Shown piece after piece: positions 35,138-44,579 of a stretch of 64,000 bases of DNA; position 1 is the first letter of the stretch; each line of letters begins with the position of its first letter. The stretch spans positions 124,001 to 188,000 of the forward strand of contig JANQOZ010000027.1 of assembly GCA_028285525.1 (NCBI GenBank), read 5' to 3'. Origin of the DNA: Lysobacterales bacterium (GTDB taxonomy: Bacteria; Pseudomonadota; Gammaproteobacteria; Xanthomonadales; SZUA-38). A program made the translations under genes and the position numbers. A model generated the notes under the pieces. That model saw nothing but the letters and a program-made list of their open reading frames with translations. It did not search any database and had not been told where the DNA came from.

Positions 35138-35292
35138 GGCCTACATATGGCGCGAAGCTGAGCAATCTGGGCCGGTTCAAGCTCCTGAAACAACGGCAAA
35201 ACCGCAACGGTGTCCGCCCACTCGCCCACAGCGACCGGGTGCTAGCGACGAATATTCTTTCTGGGCGGCTTTTCCACCAGTCGAATATTTGT
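35138..35292 (-). pseudogene. Truncated, frameshifted mtfA copy
   Basis: On the minus strand two frames together match the first about 50 residues of the intact MtfA at 28422-29183: FDWWKSRPERI in one frame, then HPVAVGEWADTVAVLPLFQ and ELEPAQIAQLRAI in another. The corresponding intact protein reads FSWWKRRRRQKI, HPIADGEWADTVAGLPLLQ and ELEPGQLAELRAM. The match stops abruptly at about 35138 just before the RND operon promoter. The copy is broken by a frame change and lacks the zinc site, so it cannot be functional. Confidence 0.8.
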
Positions 35293-35406
35293 TTCTCGGG
35301 ACTGAACTGATCTGTAGGCGGGTCTTGCTCGGCTGGCCCGCGTGCATTCGAGCCCAAGCATAAGTGTGCTAGCCTTTTCGCGTCTAGCGTGGCAGGCTTC
35401 ATCATA

Positions 35407-36477
35407 ATGCGGCTCCTTGCTATCTTGCTGCTCACAGCGTTTGCTGTAGCCTCGTGTCAGCGCCCATCACCCTCATCATCACTCAACGAACGGGTTGACA
35501 GTCTCTTTGGGGCCTACGAAGGGCACCGCCCAGGCTACGCAATTGGGATTGTCCGTGGAGGCGAGCTTGTTCACGCCACAGGGTATGGGTCAGCGCAGCT
35601 GGTTCCATTTCGACCGATCGGCGCCGATACGCCGTTTAACGTCGCGTCATTGTCCAAACAGTTTACTGCGGCAGCGGTGGCCCTTGAGGTGGAACGAGGA
35701 CAGCTCTCGCTTGACGATGCGCTAGCAGTTCATTGGCCCGACTTACCCGAATTCATGCATGGCATAACGATTGCTCATCTGGTGTATATGACAAGCGGGC
35801 TGCCGGAGTACTACACCCTTACGTCACCGAAAGGAGGTTGGAATTCGGAAGATCGATTTACCGTCGCTGATTCCATTGATGCGGTTCTCAATTCTGGTGA
35901 GCTGCTATATGAACCTGGCACTCAATGGTCTTACTCCAATATCAATTACCAGCTGCTTGCCGAACTGGTTGCGAGACTGAACAACGTGCCCTTCTCCCAG
36001 TTTATGAAGACCGAAATCTTTGATCCACTGGACATGGACAACACGTGGGTTGACGCTCCGCTGCAAGATCGCGCGGCAGCCGCGACCGCATACGTGTGGG
36101 AAAAGGGCTGGAAGGCCGCACCGCGCCTTTCGCCGCACTACGGCGGAAGCGGCGTATTTACCACGCTGAATGACTTAGCAAAATGGGACCGCGCTCTTTA
36201 CACAGATCTGGCTTTTGGCGCGTCCTTCAGTCGGCGAATGCTGTCTACACGGCGGTTTGAGCACGATAAGGACAACGATGCTTTCGGGCTAGTACACGGC
36301 TCTTACCAGGGCCAAAGCACGATCTGGTACGAGGGCGGTGACTACGGAGTGTCCAGTTACATGAGCCGACTGCCGCAGCGGGACGAGACGGTTATTTGTC
36401 TGTCAAATTTTGGAAACGGGCGATGTTTTGACAAGGCGCACGCAGTAATTGATTTACTGATAGCGTTTGATCCGTAA
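35407..36477 (+). CDS. Serine hydrolase (class C beta-lactamase-like), lipoprotein
   Basis: 356 residues from ATG 35407; a GTG at 35389 would add six. The N-terminus LLAILLLTAFAVASCQ is a lipoprotein signal. Catalytic motifs of the beta-lactamase/transpeptidase-like family are S-x-x-K in NVASLSKQFTA and Y-x-N in WSYSNINYQL. The third motif may be in YEGGDYGVSSY (HxG or KTG replaced). Such proteins may be esterases, D-aminopeptidases or cell-wall enzymes; true beta-lactamase activity is not implied. It stands alone. A second, unrelated member occurs at 62504. Confidence 0.88.
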   Translation: MRLLAILLLTAFAVASCQRPSPSSSLNERVDSLFGAYEGHRPGYAIGIVRGGELVHATGYGSAQLVPFRPIGADTPFNVASLSKQFTAAAVALEVERGQLSLDDALAVHWPDLPEFMHGITIAHLVYMTSGLPEYYTLTSPKGGWNSEDRFTVADSIDAVLNSGELLYEPGTQWSYSNINYQLLAELVARLNNVPFSQFMKTEIFDPLDMDNTWVDAPLQDRAAAATAYVWEKGWKAAPRLSPHYGGSGVFTTLNDLAKWDRALYTDLAFGASFSRRMLSTRRFEHDKDNDAFGLVHGSYQGQSTIWYEGGDYGVSSYMSRLPQRDETVICLSNFGNGRCFDKAHAVIDLLIAFDP

Positions 36478-36614
36478 GCGCTCAACAGTGCGGTTGGGCA
36501 TTGCTAGGTCCCGAACCGACCCACTACAGCAGTTTGTCCGGAAACCTTGATGTGCATGTGAGTGTGTTGCGCCCGCCAGGGCCAGACCTCCGGGGCCTGA
36601 CCCTGGTTTAGGGT

Positions 36615-38417
36615 TCACTCCAGGTCGAGGAAGCTCCGCAGCTGCTCGGACCGGGAAGGGTGACGCAGCTTGCGCAGCGCCTTGGCTTCAATCTGGCGGA
36701 TCCGCTCGCGGGTCACGTCAAACTGTTTGCCCACCTCTTCCAGCGTGTGGTCGGTGTTCATGTCGATACCAAACCGCATGCGCAGCACCTTCGCCTCGCG
36801 CGGGGTCAGGCCTGACAGGACGTCGCGCACGGTCCCGGAGAGACCGGACCCGGTGGCAGACTCCACCGGCGAGGCGATGTTGGCGTCCTCGATGAAATCG
36901 CCCAGATGCGAATCTTCATCGTCGCCGATCGGCGTCTCCATGGAGATCGGCTCCTTGGCGATCTTCAGCACCTTGCGGATCTTGTCCTCCGGCATCTCCA
37001 TGCGCTCGGCCAGCTCCTCCGGCGTTGCTTCCCGACCCATCTCCTGTAGCATCTGCCGCGAGATGCGGTTCAGCTTGTTGATGGTCTCGATCATGTGCAC
37101 CGGAATCCGGATGGTGCGCGCCTGGTCGGCAATCGACCGGGTGATGGCCTGCCGGATCCACCAGGTGGCGTAGGTGGAGAACTTGTAACCGCGCCGGTAC
37201 TCGAACTTGTCCACGGCCTTCATCAGACCGATGTTGCCCTCCTGGATCAGATCCAGGAACTGCAGACCACGGTTCGTGTACTTCTTGGCGATGGAGATCA
37301 CCAGACGCAGGTTTGCCTCAACCATCTCTTTCTTGGCCCGACGCGCCTTGGCTTCACCGATCGACATCTCGCGATTGAGATCCTTGAGATCGGTGATTTC
37401 CACCTTCAGCGACTCTTCCAGATCAGCCAGCTTCTGCTGAAGCTCGCGGATTTGATCGGCACGGGCCTTGATCGGCGCTGAATACTTCTGCTTGGCGCGG
37501 ATGTGCTGATCCACCCACTTCTGATCGGTCTCGTGGCCGACAAAGCTCTTGATGAAGTCTTTGCGCGGCATCTTGGCTTCCACCACGCACAGCTCCATGA
37601 TCGCCCGCTCGAGCGTGCGGAGCATGGCCACGTCGCGACGCATACGGATCGTGAAAAAGTCGACGATGCGCGGCGCCAGCTTGATGGTCAGAAAACACTC
37701 TTCGAGCTCTTTGCGTGCCGCCAGCGAACGGGCATGACCCAGGCCATTGCGGGAAGCGGAGCGCAGAAACTTCTGAAACAGCTTCGTCTGCTGGTTGAAC
37801 TTGGCCGCAACCTCCTCAGGATCCGGACCGGTGTCCACCGGCGTGTCGTCATCGTCCTCGCCGGCTTTCTTGACGACCGGCGTGGGGATATCGACAGGCT
37901 CCAGATCTTCAGGGCTGACAAAGCCAACCATGATCTCGTTGAGGCGTCGCTCGCCGCCCACGTAGGCAGCGTATTCGGTCAGCAGCATCTCGGACGTAGC
38001 GGGGTAACGACCCAGCGAGCCCAGCACCTGCTGCAGACCTTCCTCGATCCGCTTGGCGATGGCGATCTCACCCTCGCGGGTTAGCAGCTCCACCGTGCCC
38101 ATCTCGCGCATGTACATGCGGACTGGGTCAGTTGTTCGGCCGATTTCGGCATCCACTGCGGCGAGCGCGGCTGCGGCTTCGTCAGCGGCTTCGTCGTCCG
38201 AGGAGTCGGAGTCATTCAGGATCATCGAATCGGTATCCGGCGCCACTTCGTGCACCTGGATGCCCATGTCGTTGATCATGTTGATGATGTCTTCAATCTG
38301 TTCCGGATCGACAATTTCGTCCGGCAGATGGTCGTTCACCTCGGCGTAGGTCAGGTATCCCTGCTCCTTGCCGCGGGTGATCAAGACTTTCAGTTTGGAT
38401 TGCTGATTTTCCTGCAT
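36615..38417 (-). CDS. rpoD: RNA polymerase sigma factor RpoD (sigma70)
   Basis: 600 residues, close to the 613 of E. coli. Region 1.1 is at the N-terminus ([24 protein letters not shown]). Region 1.2 holds [21 protein letters not shown], region 2 the -10 recognition block [17 protein letters not shown], and region 4 [32 protein letters not shown]. It directs transcription of housekeeping genes. Last gene of the rpsU-yqeY-dnaG-rpoD cluster, with 327 bp upstream that can hold its own promoter. Confidence 0.98.
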   Translation of the reverse strand: MQENQQSKLKVLITRGKEQGYLTYAEVNDHLPDEIVDPEQIEDIINMINDMGIQVHEVAPDTDSMILNDSDSSDDEAADEAAAALAAVDAEIGRTTDPVRMYMREMGTVELLTREGEIAIAKRIEEGLQQVLGSLGRYPATSEMLLTEYAAYVGGERRLNEIMVGFVSPEDLEPVDIPTPVVKKAGEDDDDTPVDTGPDPEEVAAKFNQQTKLFQKFLRSASRNGLGHARSLAARKELEECFLTIKLAPRIVDFFTIRMRRDVAMLRTLERAIMELCVVEAKMPRKDFIKSFVGHETDQKWVDQHIRAKQKYSAPIKARADQIRELQQKLADLEESLKVEITDLKDLNREMSIGEAKARRAKKEMVEANLRLVISIAKKYTNRGLQFLDLIQEGNIGLMKAVDKFEYRRGYKFSTYATWWIRQAITRSIADQARTIRIPVHMIETINKLNRISRQMLQEMGREATPEELAERMEMPEDKIRKVLKIAKEPISMETPIGDDEDSHLGDFIEDANIASPVESATGSGLSGTVRDVLSGLTPREAKVLRMRFGIDMNTDHTLEEVGKQFDVTRERIRQIEAKALRKLRHPSRSEQLRSFLDLE

Positions 38418-38744
38418 ATTTTCCTGCCGTCACTGCTGCGGAATCGGGCCCTTACCTATATAAACGTAATCGAGCACCAAAACCGCGCATTTTTCCGTGC
38501 CAACGACAACACGCACGCGGCCGGGGAGGGCGCGGGCGAACAGCGTTGGTTATTGGGGTCGCTTCAGCGGGAATGACGCTATGGCGTCTCAATTCGTCTC
38601 AGGTTTACTCCGGCAACCGCCGGTTTGAGCGCTTTTTATTCGGGTCAGCGACTGCTTATTTGTAGGCAGGGTCCAGCGCCTGCCTCGCTATGGCTCTAAA
38701 TCTAGGGGATATAGAGGAAATTTCAAGCTTCTGAGCACAATTTA
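38418..38744. other. dnaG-rpoD intergenic region
   Basis: No gene seen. On the minus strand TATATA at about 38463-38458 could be the -10 of an rpoD promoter. A short hairpin CCGGC-GGTT-GCCGG near 38610-38625 is the only other structure and may attenuate dnaG readthrough. Confidence 0.4.
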
Positions 38745-40523
38745 TTACGATTTCGGCACATTTGGCCTGCTTTGCGTACCGCCGGCCATCAGATTCCGGT
38801 AATGCGCCTTTTCGTCGGCACTGAGGCTTGCATAGCCACTCGCTTCCACCTTGGCCGTCAGCTCCGCAAGCTGCGCCACCCGCAGATCGCGATGGTACTC
38901 ACCCAGCAACCGCTCGATCGCACCGGCAAATTCCGCCTCCCGGTTGTGATTGACGGCCAGAGGATCAGGCAGATTGGCCAGCTTGCTCAGCGCGTTGTGG
39001 TCCGGACGCCCCTCCCAGTTAAACAGCAGCTGCGCGGTCACGGCACCGGGGTGAGACCGGCACCATTGATAGAGCTCAATCAGCAGCGGTACACCTTCGC
39101 GCTGATAGTCGATCAGCTGCTCAACCGGCGCCGGCACCGCCGCCAGCCCGGGGTGATGTACCAGGAGGGTGACCGCCTGACGCACCAGCGACGGTTGAGC
39201 GGGTGAGGCAGGCCTTCTGAACTGAAGTTCCCGCTCGGGCGCCTGAGGCAGGGACGGTGGTGGCGGCGCCACCGTGCTGCTGCGCGCGAGCTCACCAAGA
39301 CGCTCAAACATCATGTCCCGGAACGCACCGTCTGGGATCTGCGCCAGCAGCGGTTTGGTCAGCTCCACCAGCCGCGCCCGGCCGTCGAGACTGTTCAAAT
39401 CAACCTGCGCCTGGTGGCGGGAGAAAAACACCTCCGACAGGGGCCGCGCGGCCGCCAGAAGGGCTTCGAATTCTTCCAGGCCCCGCTGGCGGATCAATGT
39501 GTCAGGATCTTCACCGTCCGGCAGGAAGAGGAACTTCGCCTGTCGGCCGTCCTTGAGCCTCGGCATGACCGATTCCATGGCGCGGTGTGCCGCCTGCCGG
39601 CCCGCTCGATCGCCGTCAAAACAGAAGTAGATTTCCGGCGCGGCGCGGAACAGGATCTCGGCATGATCGCCGGTCGTGGCCGTTCCAAGGGTCGCCACCG
39701 ATTCGGTTAACCCAAACTGCGCGAGCGCCACCACGTCCATATAGCCTTCGACCACAAGCAGCCGGGTCAGCTTTTTCTGCGCCTGGCGCGCCTGATAAAG
39801 GCCGTAGAGCTGCCGGCCCTTGTGGAACAGCGGCGTCTCCGGCGAATTGAGGTACTTGGGTCCGTCCGCGTCGCCCATGATCCGCCCGCCGAAAGCGATC
39901 GGCCGGCCGCGGGTGTCGTGAATCGGAAACATGATCCGGCCCCGGAACTTGTCATAGACCCCGCCGCTGCTCCGCGCGCTGATGAGCCCAGCCTTGTCGA
40001 GGATCGCCTCGCGCTCCCGGTTTCCGCCGGCCCAGCGCGACACGGTATCCCACGCGTCGGGGGCGAAGCCGATATGGTAGTCGCGGGCGATGGTGCCGGA
40101 GATGCCCCGCTGCTTCAGGTAGGCGATGGCTTCGGGGTTGTTCTTCAGCGCGGTCTGATACGTCTGCTGGGCCTCAGCCAGCACGGCGTAAACGTCCTGA
40201 AGCCCGTCGTCGCGGCGCGACTGGTCGCGCGGCACGGTCATGCCGGCTTTCTGCGCCAGCTCCTCGACCGCGTCCACGAAGCCGATGCGGTCGTACTCCA
40301 TCACAAACCCCACCACGTTGCCGTGCGCGCCACAGCCAAAGCAGTGGTAGAACTGCTTGTTGGGGCTAACGGTGAAAGACGGGGTTTTTTCGTCGTGGAA
40401 GGGGCAGCACGCTTGGTACTCCCGGCCCGCCTTTTTCAACGAAATGCGGCTCGAGACCACCTCGACAATGTCGGAGCGTGCGATCAGCTCATCGATGAAA
40501 GACTGGGGGATGAGGCCGGACAT
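38745..40523 (-). CDS. dnaG: DNA primase DnaG
   Basis: 592 residues. The N-terminal zinc ribbon is CCPFHDEKTPSF...FYHCFGCGAHGNVVGF. The catalytic Toprim core begins with LLVVEGYMDVVALAQFG and continues with the acidic cluster FCFDGDRAGRQAA, and a C-terminal helicase-binding domain follows. It synthesises RNA primers on the lagging strand. The position between yqeY and rpoD is the conserved macromolecular-synthesis arrangement. Confidence 0.98.
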   Translation of the reverse strand: MSGLIPQSFIDELIARSDIVEVVSSRISLKKAGREYQACCPFHDEKTPSFTVSPNKQFYHCFGCGAHGNVVGFVMEYDRIGFVDAVEELAQKAGMTVPRDQSRRDDGLQDVYAVLAEAQQTYQTALKNNPEAIAYLKQRGISGTIARDYHIGFAPDAWDTVSRWAGGNREREAILDKAGLISARSSGGVYDKFRGRIMFPIHDTRGRPIAFGGRIMGDADGPKYLNSPETPLFHKGRQLYGLYQARQAQKKLTRLLVVEGYMDVVALAQFGLTESVATLGTATTGDHAEILFRAAPEIYFCFDGDRAGRQAAHRAMESVMPRLKDGRQAKFLFLPDGEDPDTLIRQRGLEEFEALLAAARPLSEVFFSRHQAQVDLNSLDGRARLVELTKPLLAQIPDGAFRDMMFERLGELARSSTVAPPPPSLPQAPERELQFRRPASPAQPSLVRQAVTLLVHHPGLAAVPAPVEQLIDYQREGVPLLIELYQWCRSHPGAVTAQLLFNWEGRPDHNALSKLANLPDPLAVNHNREAEFAGAIERLLGEYHRDLRVAQLAELTAKVEASGYASLSADEKAHYRNLMAGGTQSRPNVPKS

Positions 40524-40617
40524 AGTGGCAGTTTACCTCCCCTGCCCGGTTAATCGGCCGGCGTTGGCGCGCCGGTAGCTCAATCGGTCGCCCAGCGTGA
40601 AGTGGAGACCGCAGGCC

Positions 40618-41067
40618 TCAGCCGAGGCGGGCTTTGACCAGCGAGCTGACCTGCTGCATGTCGGCTCTGCCGGCGACTTTGCCTTTGACCTGCCCCATCA
40701 CCTTTCCCATGTCCTTCATGGAGCTGGCGCCGGTGTCGGCAATCACCGAATCGATCACCGCGATGAGCTCATCGTCGCTCATCTGTTCGGGCAGGTAGGC
40801 AGCCAGCACCTCGATTTCGGCCTTTTCCTGGTCGGCCAGATCCTGACGGCCCGCGTCGGTGAACTGACTCAGCGCGTCTTTGCGCTGCTTGACCATCTTT
40901 TCGATCAGGCCGGTGATCTGTGCGTCATCCAGGTCGGCACGATCGTCCACCTCGCGGCGCTTGATCTCAGCCAGAGCCATGCGCACCGTTCCGAGGCGCT
41001 GCTTGTCGCCCGCCTTGAGGGCGGCTTTCATGTCGTCGGTGAGACGTGTCTTCAGAGAGGCTATCAT
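40618..41067 (-). CDS. yqeY: GatB/YqeY-domain protein
   Basis: 149 residues, all in the YqeY domain (LKTRLTDDMKAALKAGDKQRLGTVRMALAEIKRREVD, then AYLPEQMSDDELIAVIDSVIADTGASSMKDMGKVMGQVKGKVAGRAD). It resembles the tail domain of the GatB amidotransferase subunit, which contacts tRNA, but its own role is not settled. It lies between rpsU and dnaG, as in many beta- and gammaproteobacteria. Confidence 0.95.
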   Translation of the reverse strand: MIASLKTRLTDDMKAALKAGDKQRLGTVRMALAEIKRREVDDRADLDDAQITGLIEKMVKQRKDALSQFTDAGRQDLADQEKAEIEVLAAYLPEQMSDDELIAVIDSVIADTGASSMKDMGKVMGQVKGKVAGRADMQQVSSLVKARLG

Positions 41068-41162
41068 GATGTTTCAGGCGGGCCGACCCACAACAGTAAG
41101 GGCCCGGTCACTGGTGCTGCTGACGCACCGGCCATGGCGCCGGCGCGGCGGATTGAGGGCTG

Positions 41163-41378
41163 TCAGTAAAGCCGGGTGCGACGGGTCACTTCGCGCGACA
41201 TACGGCGCAGATGACGCTTCACCGCTGCTGCCTTCTTGCGCTTGCGCTCCTGCGTCGGCTTTTCATAATACTCACGACGGCGGGTTTCCGAGAGGATCCC
41301 GGCTTTCTCACAAGAGCGCTTGAAACGACGCAGGGCGTACTCAAACGGCTCGTTCTCACGAATTCTTACGCTTGGCAT
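41163..41378 (-). CDS. rpsU: 30S ribosomal protein S21
   Basis: 71 residues, the exact family length, with [30 protein letters not shown] and the basic C-terminal tail [24 protein letters not shown]. Binds the 3' domain of 16S rRNA near the anti-Shine-Dalgarno. First gene of the leftward cluster. Confidence 0.98.
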   Translation of the reverse strand: MPSVRIRENEPFEYALRRFKRSCEKAGILSETRRREYYEKPTQERKRKKAAAVKRHLRRMSREVTRRTRLY

Positions 41379-41449
41379 TACAACTCCAACTGACTATTCG
41401 AAAAGCCCGGACTGCCGGCGCGGAGCCACAATCGCGGACAAAGACGCCC

Positions 41450-41479
41450 ATTATAGCTTGATTTCTTCCGGTCACGCAA
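41450..41479 (-). promoter_or_regulatory. Sigma70 promoter of rpsU
   Basis: On the minus strand TTGCGT (41479-41474) and a perfect TATAAT (41455-41450) are separated by 18 bases, about 70 bases before the rpsU start. It should drive the rpsU-yqeY-dnaG cluster. Confidence 0.65.
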
Positions 41480-41672
41480 AGCGCTAAACGCTCCTGCCAT
41501 CTGTCGGCACGCAGCGGCAGCAGCGCAGAGCGTGCGTTTTGCTCAGCGCTCCGCGAACCAGGGAGGTGATTGATGACGGGACGATGGCGATTTTCAGGCG
41601 ATTCAGCGTGGCGCTGGCGCTCCCGAAAGTCCTTTGCGACACTGCGCGCTCACTGACCAGCAACCCAAACCG

Positions 41673-42695
41673 ATGCCAGCCGTTCTTGGTGTAGAAACCT
41701 CCTGTGACGAATCAGCCGCTGCGGTCTACGACACGCAGCGTGGGCTGCTTTCGCACGCCCTGTACAGCCAGGTCGACGAGCACGCCAGGTATGGCGGGGT
41801 GGTGCCGGAGCTAGCGGCGCGCGACCACGTTCGCAAGCTGCCGGGGCTGATCCGGCAGGTGCTTGAACAAGCTGACCTGCGCCCTGCCCAGCTCGACGCG
41901 GTAGCCTACACGGCAGGTCCCGGGCTGGTGGGGGCGCTGCTGGTGGGTGCCAGCACCGGCCGCGCGCTGGCCTATGCCGCCGGCATCCCGGCACTGGCCG
42001 TACACCATATGGAGGGCCATCTGCTGGCCCCGCTGCTGGAGCCCGACGCGCCGGAACCGCCGTTCGTGGCGCTGCTGGTGTCCGGCGGCCATACGCAGCT
42101 CGTTGCCGTTCGCGGCCTGGGCCGTTACGAACTGCTGGGCCAAAGCCTCGACGACGCCGCCGGCGAGGCGTTCGACAAGACCGCCAAGCTCCTCGGCCTC
42201 GGTTACCCCGGTGGCCCTGCGCTGGCGGCGCTGGCCGAGACGGGATCGCCCGACACGTTTCGCCTGTCGCGCCCCATGACCAACCGTCCCGGACTGGACT
42301 TCAGCTTCTCCGGCCTGAAAACACAGGTGCTGACCACATGGGAGCAGTCCGACCAGAGCGAGCGCTCCAAGGCTGACCTGGCGCATGCGTTTCAGGAGGC
42401 GGTAGCCGACACCCTTCGCATCAAATGTGCCCGGGCGCTGGATCAGACGGGGTTCGACCGCCTGGTCGTCGCTGGCGGGGTCGGCGCCAACCGGCGTCTT
42501 CGACACGTGCTCGACCACATGACCAAACAGCGTGGCGCGCGCTGCTACTACCCGGGTTTTGAGTTCTGCACCGACAACGCTGCCATGATTGCGCTCGTTG
42601 GCGCTCTCCGGCTGACACAGGCCGATCGGGATGAGCTGGCGGTGGACGTGCGCGCGCGCTGGGACCTGACCACCCTTAAGCCAGTGGCGGCATGA
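41673..42695 (+). CDS. tsaD: tRNA N6-adenosine threonylcarbamoyltransferase TsaD
   Basis: 340 residues from ATG 41673, which places the family N-terminus [17 protein letters not shown] at once. Metal-binding His pair in [37 protein letters not shown] and [12 protein letters not shown]-like ([12 protein letters not shown]) are intact. With TsaB/TsaE it transfers threonylcarbamoyl to A37 of ANN-decoding tRNAs. A37 is also the base that directly follows the intron in the interrupted tRNA of this window. Divergent from rpsU. Confidence 0.97.
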   Translation: MPAVLGVETSCDESAAAVYDTQRGLLSHALYSQVDEHARYGGVVPELAARDHVRKLPGLIRQVLEQADLRPAQLDAVAYTAGPGLVGALLVGASTGRALAYAAGIPALAVHHMEGHLLAPLLEPDAPEPPFVALLVSGGHTQLVAVRGLGRYELLGQSLDDAAGEAFDKTAKLLGLGYPGGPALAALAETGSPDTFRLSRPMTNRPGLDFSFSGLKTQVLTTWEQSDQSERSKADLAHAFQEAVADTLRIKCARALDQTGFDRLVVAGGVGANRRLRHVLDHMTKQRGARCYYPGFEFCTDNAAMIALVGALRLTQADRDELAVDVRARWDLTTLKPVAA

Positions 42696-43051
42696 TGGAC
42701 ATCCTGCTGATCGAAAATCTGACCGTCGACGCGCTTGTCGGCGTGCACCCCCACGAAAAACGCATTCGTCAACAGCTTCGGCTGGATCTGGAGCTGGAGC
42801 TCGACATGGCCGCGGCCGCCGCCAGTGATGAGCTCACCGACGCGCTGGACTACGTCTCGGTCTGCGACCACCTGCGCGACCATATCCGGCAGAGTCGCCG
42901 GCAGCTGATCGAGGCACTCGCCCAAAGCTGCGCCCAGACGCTGCTGAAGCACTACCCCATAACGGCGGTGACGCTGACCCTTCGCAAACCCGGGGCGCTG
43001 GCCGGCACGCCTGTGGTAGGTGTGAAGCTTCGCCGCGAACGGCAAGCCTGA
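42692..43051 (+). CDS. folB: Dihydroneopterin aldolase
   Basis: 119 residues with [50 protein letters not shown], the RQLIEALAQ segment and the C-terminal [19 protein letters not shown]. Catalyses release of glycolaldehyde from dihydroneopterin in folate synthesis (the family often also epimerises). It overlaps tsaD by four bases. Confidence 0.95.
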   Translation: MMDILLIENLTVDALVGVHPHEKRIRQQLRLDLELELDMAAAAASDELTDALDYVSVCDHLRDHIRQSRRQLIEALAQSCAQTLLKHYPITAVTLTLRKPGALAGTPVVGVKLRRERQA

Positions 43052-43059
43052 GCCACGCA

Positions 43060-44217
43060 ATGCCCGGTCGACCGCACGGCGACGAGCTGTCGCTCCCAGC
43101 CCCCGAACCGGAGGCCCTCGCGCTCAGTCAGGCGCTGAGCCAGGAGATCAAAGAACACATCGCGAGCACCGGTCCGCTCAGCTCGGAACGGTTCTGGCAG
43201 CACGCGCTCTACCACCCGACGCACGGGTACTACCACAACGGGCTGGCCAAGTTTGGCGCGGGCGGTGATTTCATCACGGCGCCCGAGCTGGGTGACGGCC
43301 TTGCGTACTGTCTGGCCCGCTGGTGTGCGCCGCTGCTGGCCGAACTCTCAGCGCCCGTCATCCTGGAACCCGGTGCCGGCACCGGAGCGCTCGCGGCGAG
43401 CCTGCTGTCTGCGCTCGATACGCAAAACTGCCTGCCCGACGCCTATTGGATCCTGGAGGTCAGCGGCTCGCTGCGAGACCGCCAGCGGGCAACCATCGAA
43501 GCACGGGTGCCGCATGTGCTCGAGCGGGTGCGCTGGCTGGACACCCCACCCGAAGAAAGCTGGACCGGGCTGATCGTGGGCAACGAGGTGGTCGACGCGC
43601 TCCCGCCCCGGCGCCTGACCTATTTTGAAGATCGGTGGCACGAGCTGGTGGTCACCACCGATTCGGATGAACTCGTCTGGGTCCGCGGCGAGGCCGTTGA
43701 GGCTGACCTACCCGTCGAGGCCTGTCAGCCGGGCTACGTGACCGAAGACGTGCCGATGCTGGCGCCCTGGGTCAAGGCGATCACCGACCACCTGGAGCGC
43801 GGAGCCCTGGTCCTGATTGACTACGGCTACACGCGGCGTGAGTACTACCACCCGCAGCGCACCAGCGGCACCGCTATCGCCCACTACCGGCATCGCGCGC
43901 ACGACGATCTTCTGTGGATGCCGGGGCTGCAGGACCTGAGCGTCAGCGTCGACTTCAGCGCACTGGCGCAGGCGCTGCACGCAGCCGGCATGGCGCCGGC
44001 CGGTTTTACGTCCCAAGCGCAGTTCCTGATCGCGTTTGGGCTGGCCGACTACGCGGCGGCGGCCGGCATGGACGGCTCGCCGCAGTCGCTCGCGACGCTG
44101 CAGGAGGTCAAGCAGCTGACGCTGCCGTCAGAAATGGGCGAGCGTTTCCAGGTCCTGCTGGCCCAGCGCGGCCTCGAGCTGCCGTCGCTCCCCCTCAACC
44201 AGCTCCATCGGCTATGA
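43060..44217 (+). CDS. MidA/NDUFAF7-like SAM-dependent methyltransferase
   Basis: 385 residues of the DUF185 type: ALYHPTHGYYHNGLAKFGAGGDFITAPELGDGLAYCLARW, then the SAM-binding EPGAGTGALAASLL and LIVGNEVVDALPP. The mitochondrial homologue NDUFAF7 methylates an Arg of a complex I subunit; the bacterial target is not established. Lies 9 bp after folB and ends in an ATGA overlap with the next gene. The nearby NDUFA9-like gene at 45834 is another complex I relative. Confidence 0.88.
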   Translation: MPGRPHGDELSLPAPEPEALALSQALSQEIKEHIASTGPLSSERFWQHALYHPTHGYYHNGLAKFGAGGDFITAPELGDGLAYCLARWCAPLLAELSAPVILEPGAGTGALAASLLSALDTQNCLPDAYWILEVSGSLRDRQRATIEARVPHVLERVRWLDTPPEESWTGLIVGNEVVDALPPRRLTYFEDRWHELVVTTDSDELVWVRGEAVEADLPVEACQPGYVTEDVPMLAPWVKAITDHLERGALVLIDYGYTRREYYHPQRTSGTAIAHYRHRAHDDLLWMPGLQDLSVSVDFSALAQALHAAGMAPAGFTSQAQFLIAFGLADYAAAAGMDGSPQSLATLQEVKQLTLPSEMGERFQVLLAQRGLELPSLPLNQLHRL

Positions 44218-44579
44218 ACGGCCTGTCGGAGCGGCCGCACCCGCTGGGCGTTTTGATCGGCTGGGCGCTGGTCGGCGGCATCTGGTCGGCATCGCTGCTG
44301 ACCGCGCCGCAAACCGGGCTCGAGATCCCTCAGGAGGACAAGTGGGGACACCTGCTGGCCTACGGACTGCTGATGTTCTGGTTTTGCGGCCTGTATCGCG
44401 CCAATCGAACCCGACTTTGGTACTTCGCGGGCTTTGCCGTGATGGGCGGCGTGCTTGAGCTGATTCAGGGTACGCTGCCGCATCGCCAGGCCAGCTTCGC
44501 CGACCTCACCGCCAACGTGACCGGTCTTACACTGGGCTGGCTGGCTGCCAGCGCGCTCTGGTCTCGGCGATCGCGCTGA
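44214..44579 (+). CDS. VanZ-like family membrane protein
   Basis: 121 residues with about four hydrophobic helices and the VanZ-like signature: EDKWGHLLAYGLLMFWFCGLY, then GVLELIQGTLPHRQASFADLTANVTGLTLGW. The ATG overlaps the methyltransferase stop (ATGA), fixing the start. The 3' end overlaps the convergent cca gene by 53 bp. Function of chromosomal VanZ-like proteins is mostly unknown. Confidence 0.85.
   Translation: MNGLSERPHPLGVLIGWALVGGIWSASLLTAPQTGLEIPQEDKWGHLLAYGLLMFWFCGLYRANRTRLWYFAGFAVMGGVLELIQGTLPHRQASFADLTANVTGLTLGWLAASALWSRRSR

Noticed and set aside
35407-36477. Antibiotic-resistance beta-lactamase
   Set aside because: The SxxK and YxN motifs are shared with many esterases and peptidases; nothing specific to class C beta-lactamases beyond these was seen.
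36560-36614. Terminator for rpoD
   Set aside because: GGGCC-rich imperfect repeats are present, but no clean stem with a T-run on the minus strand was found.
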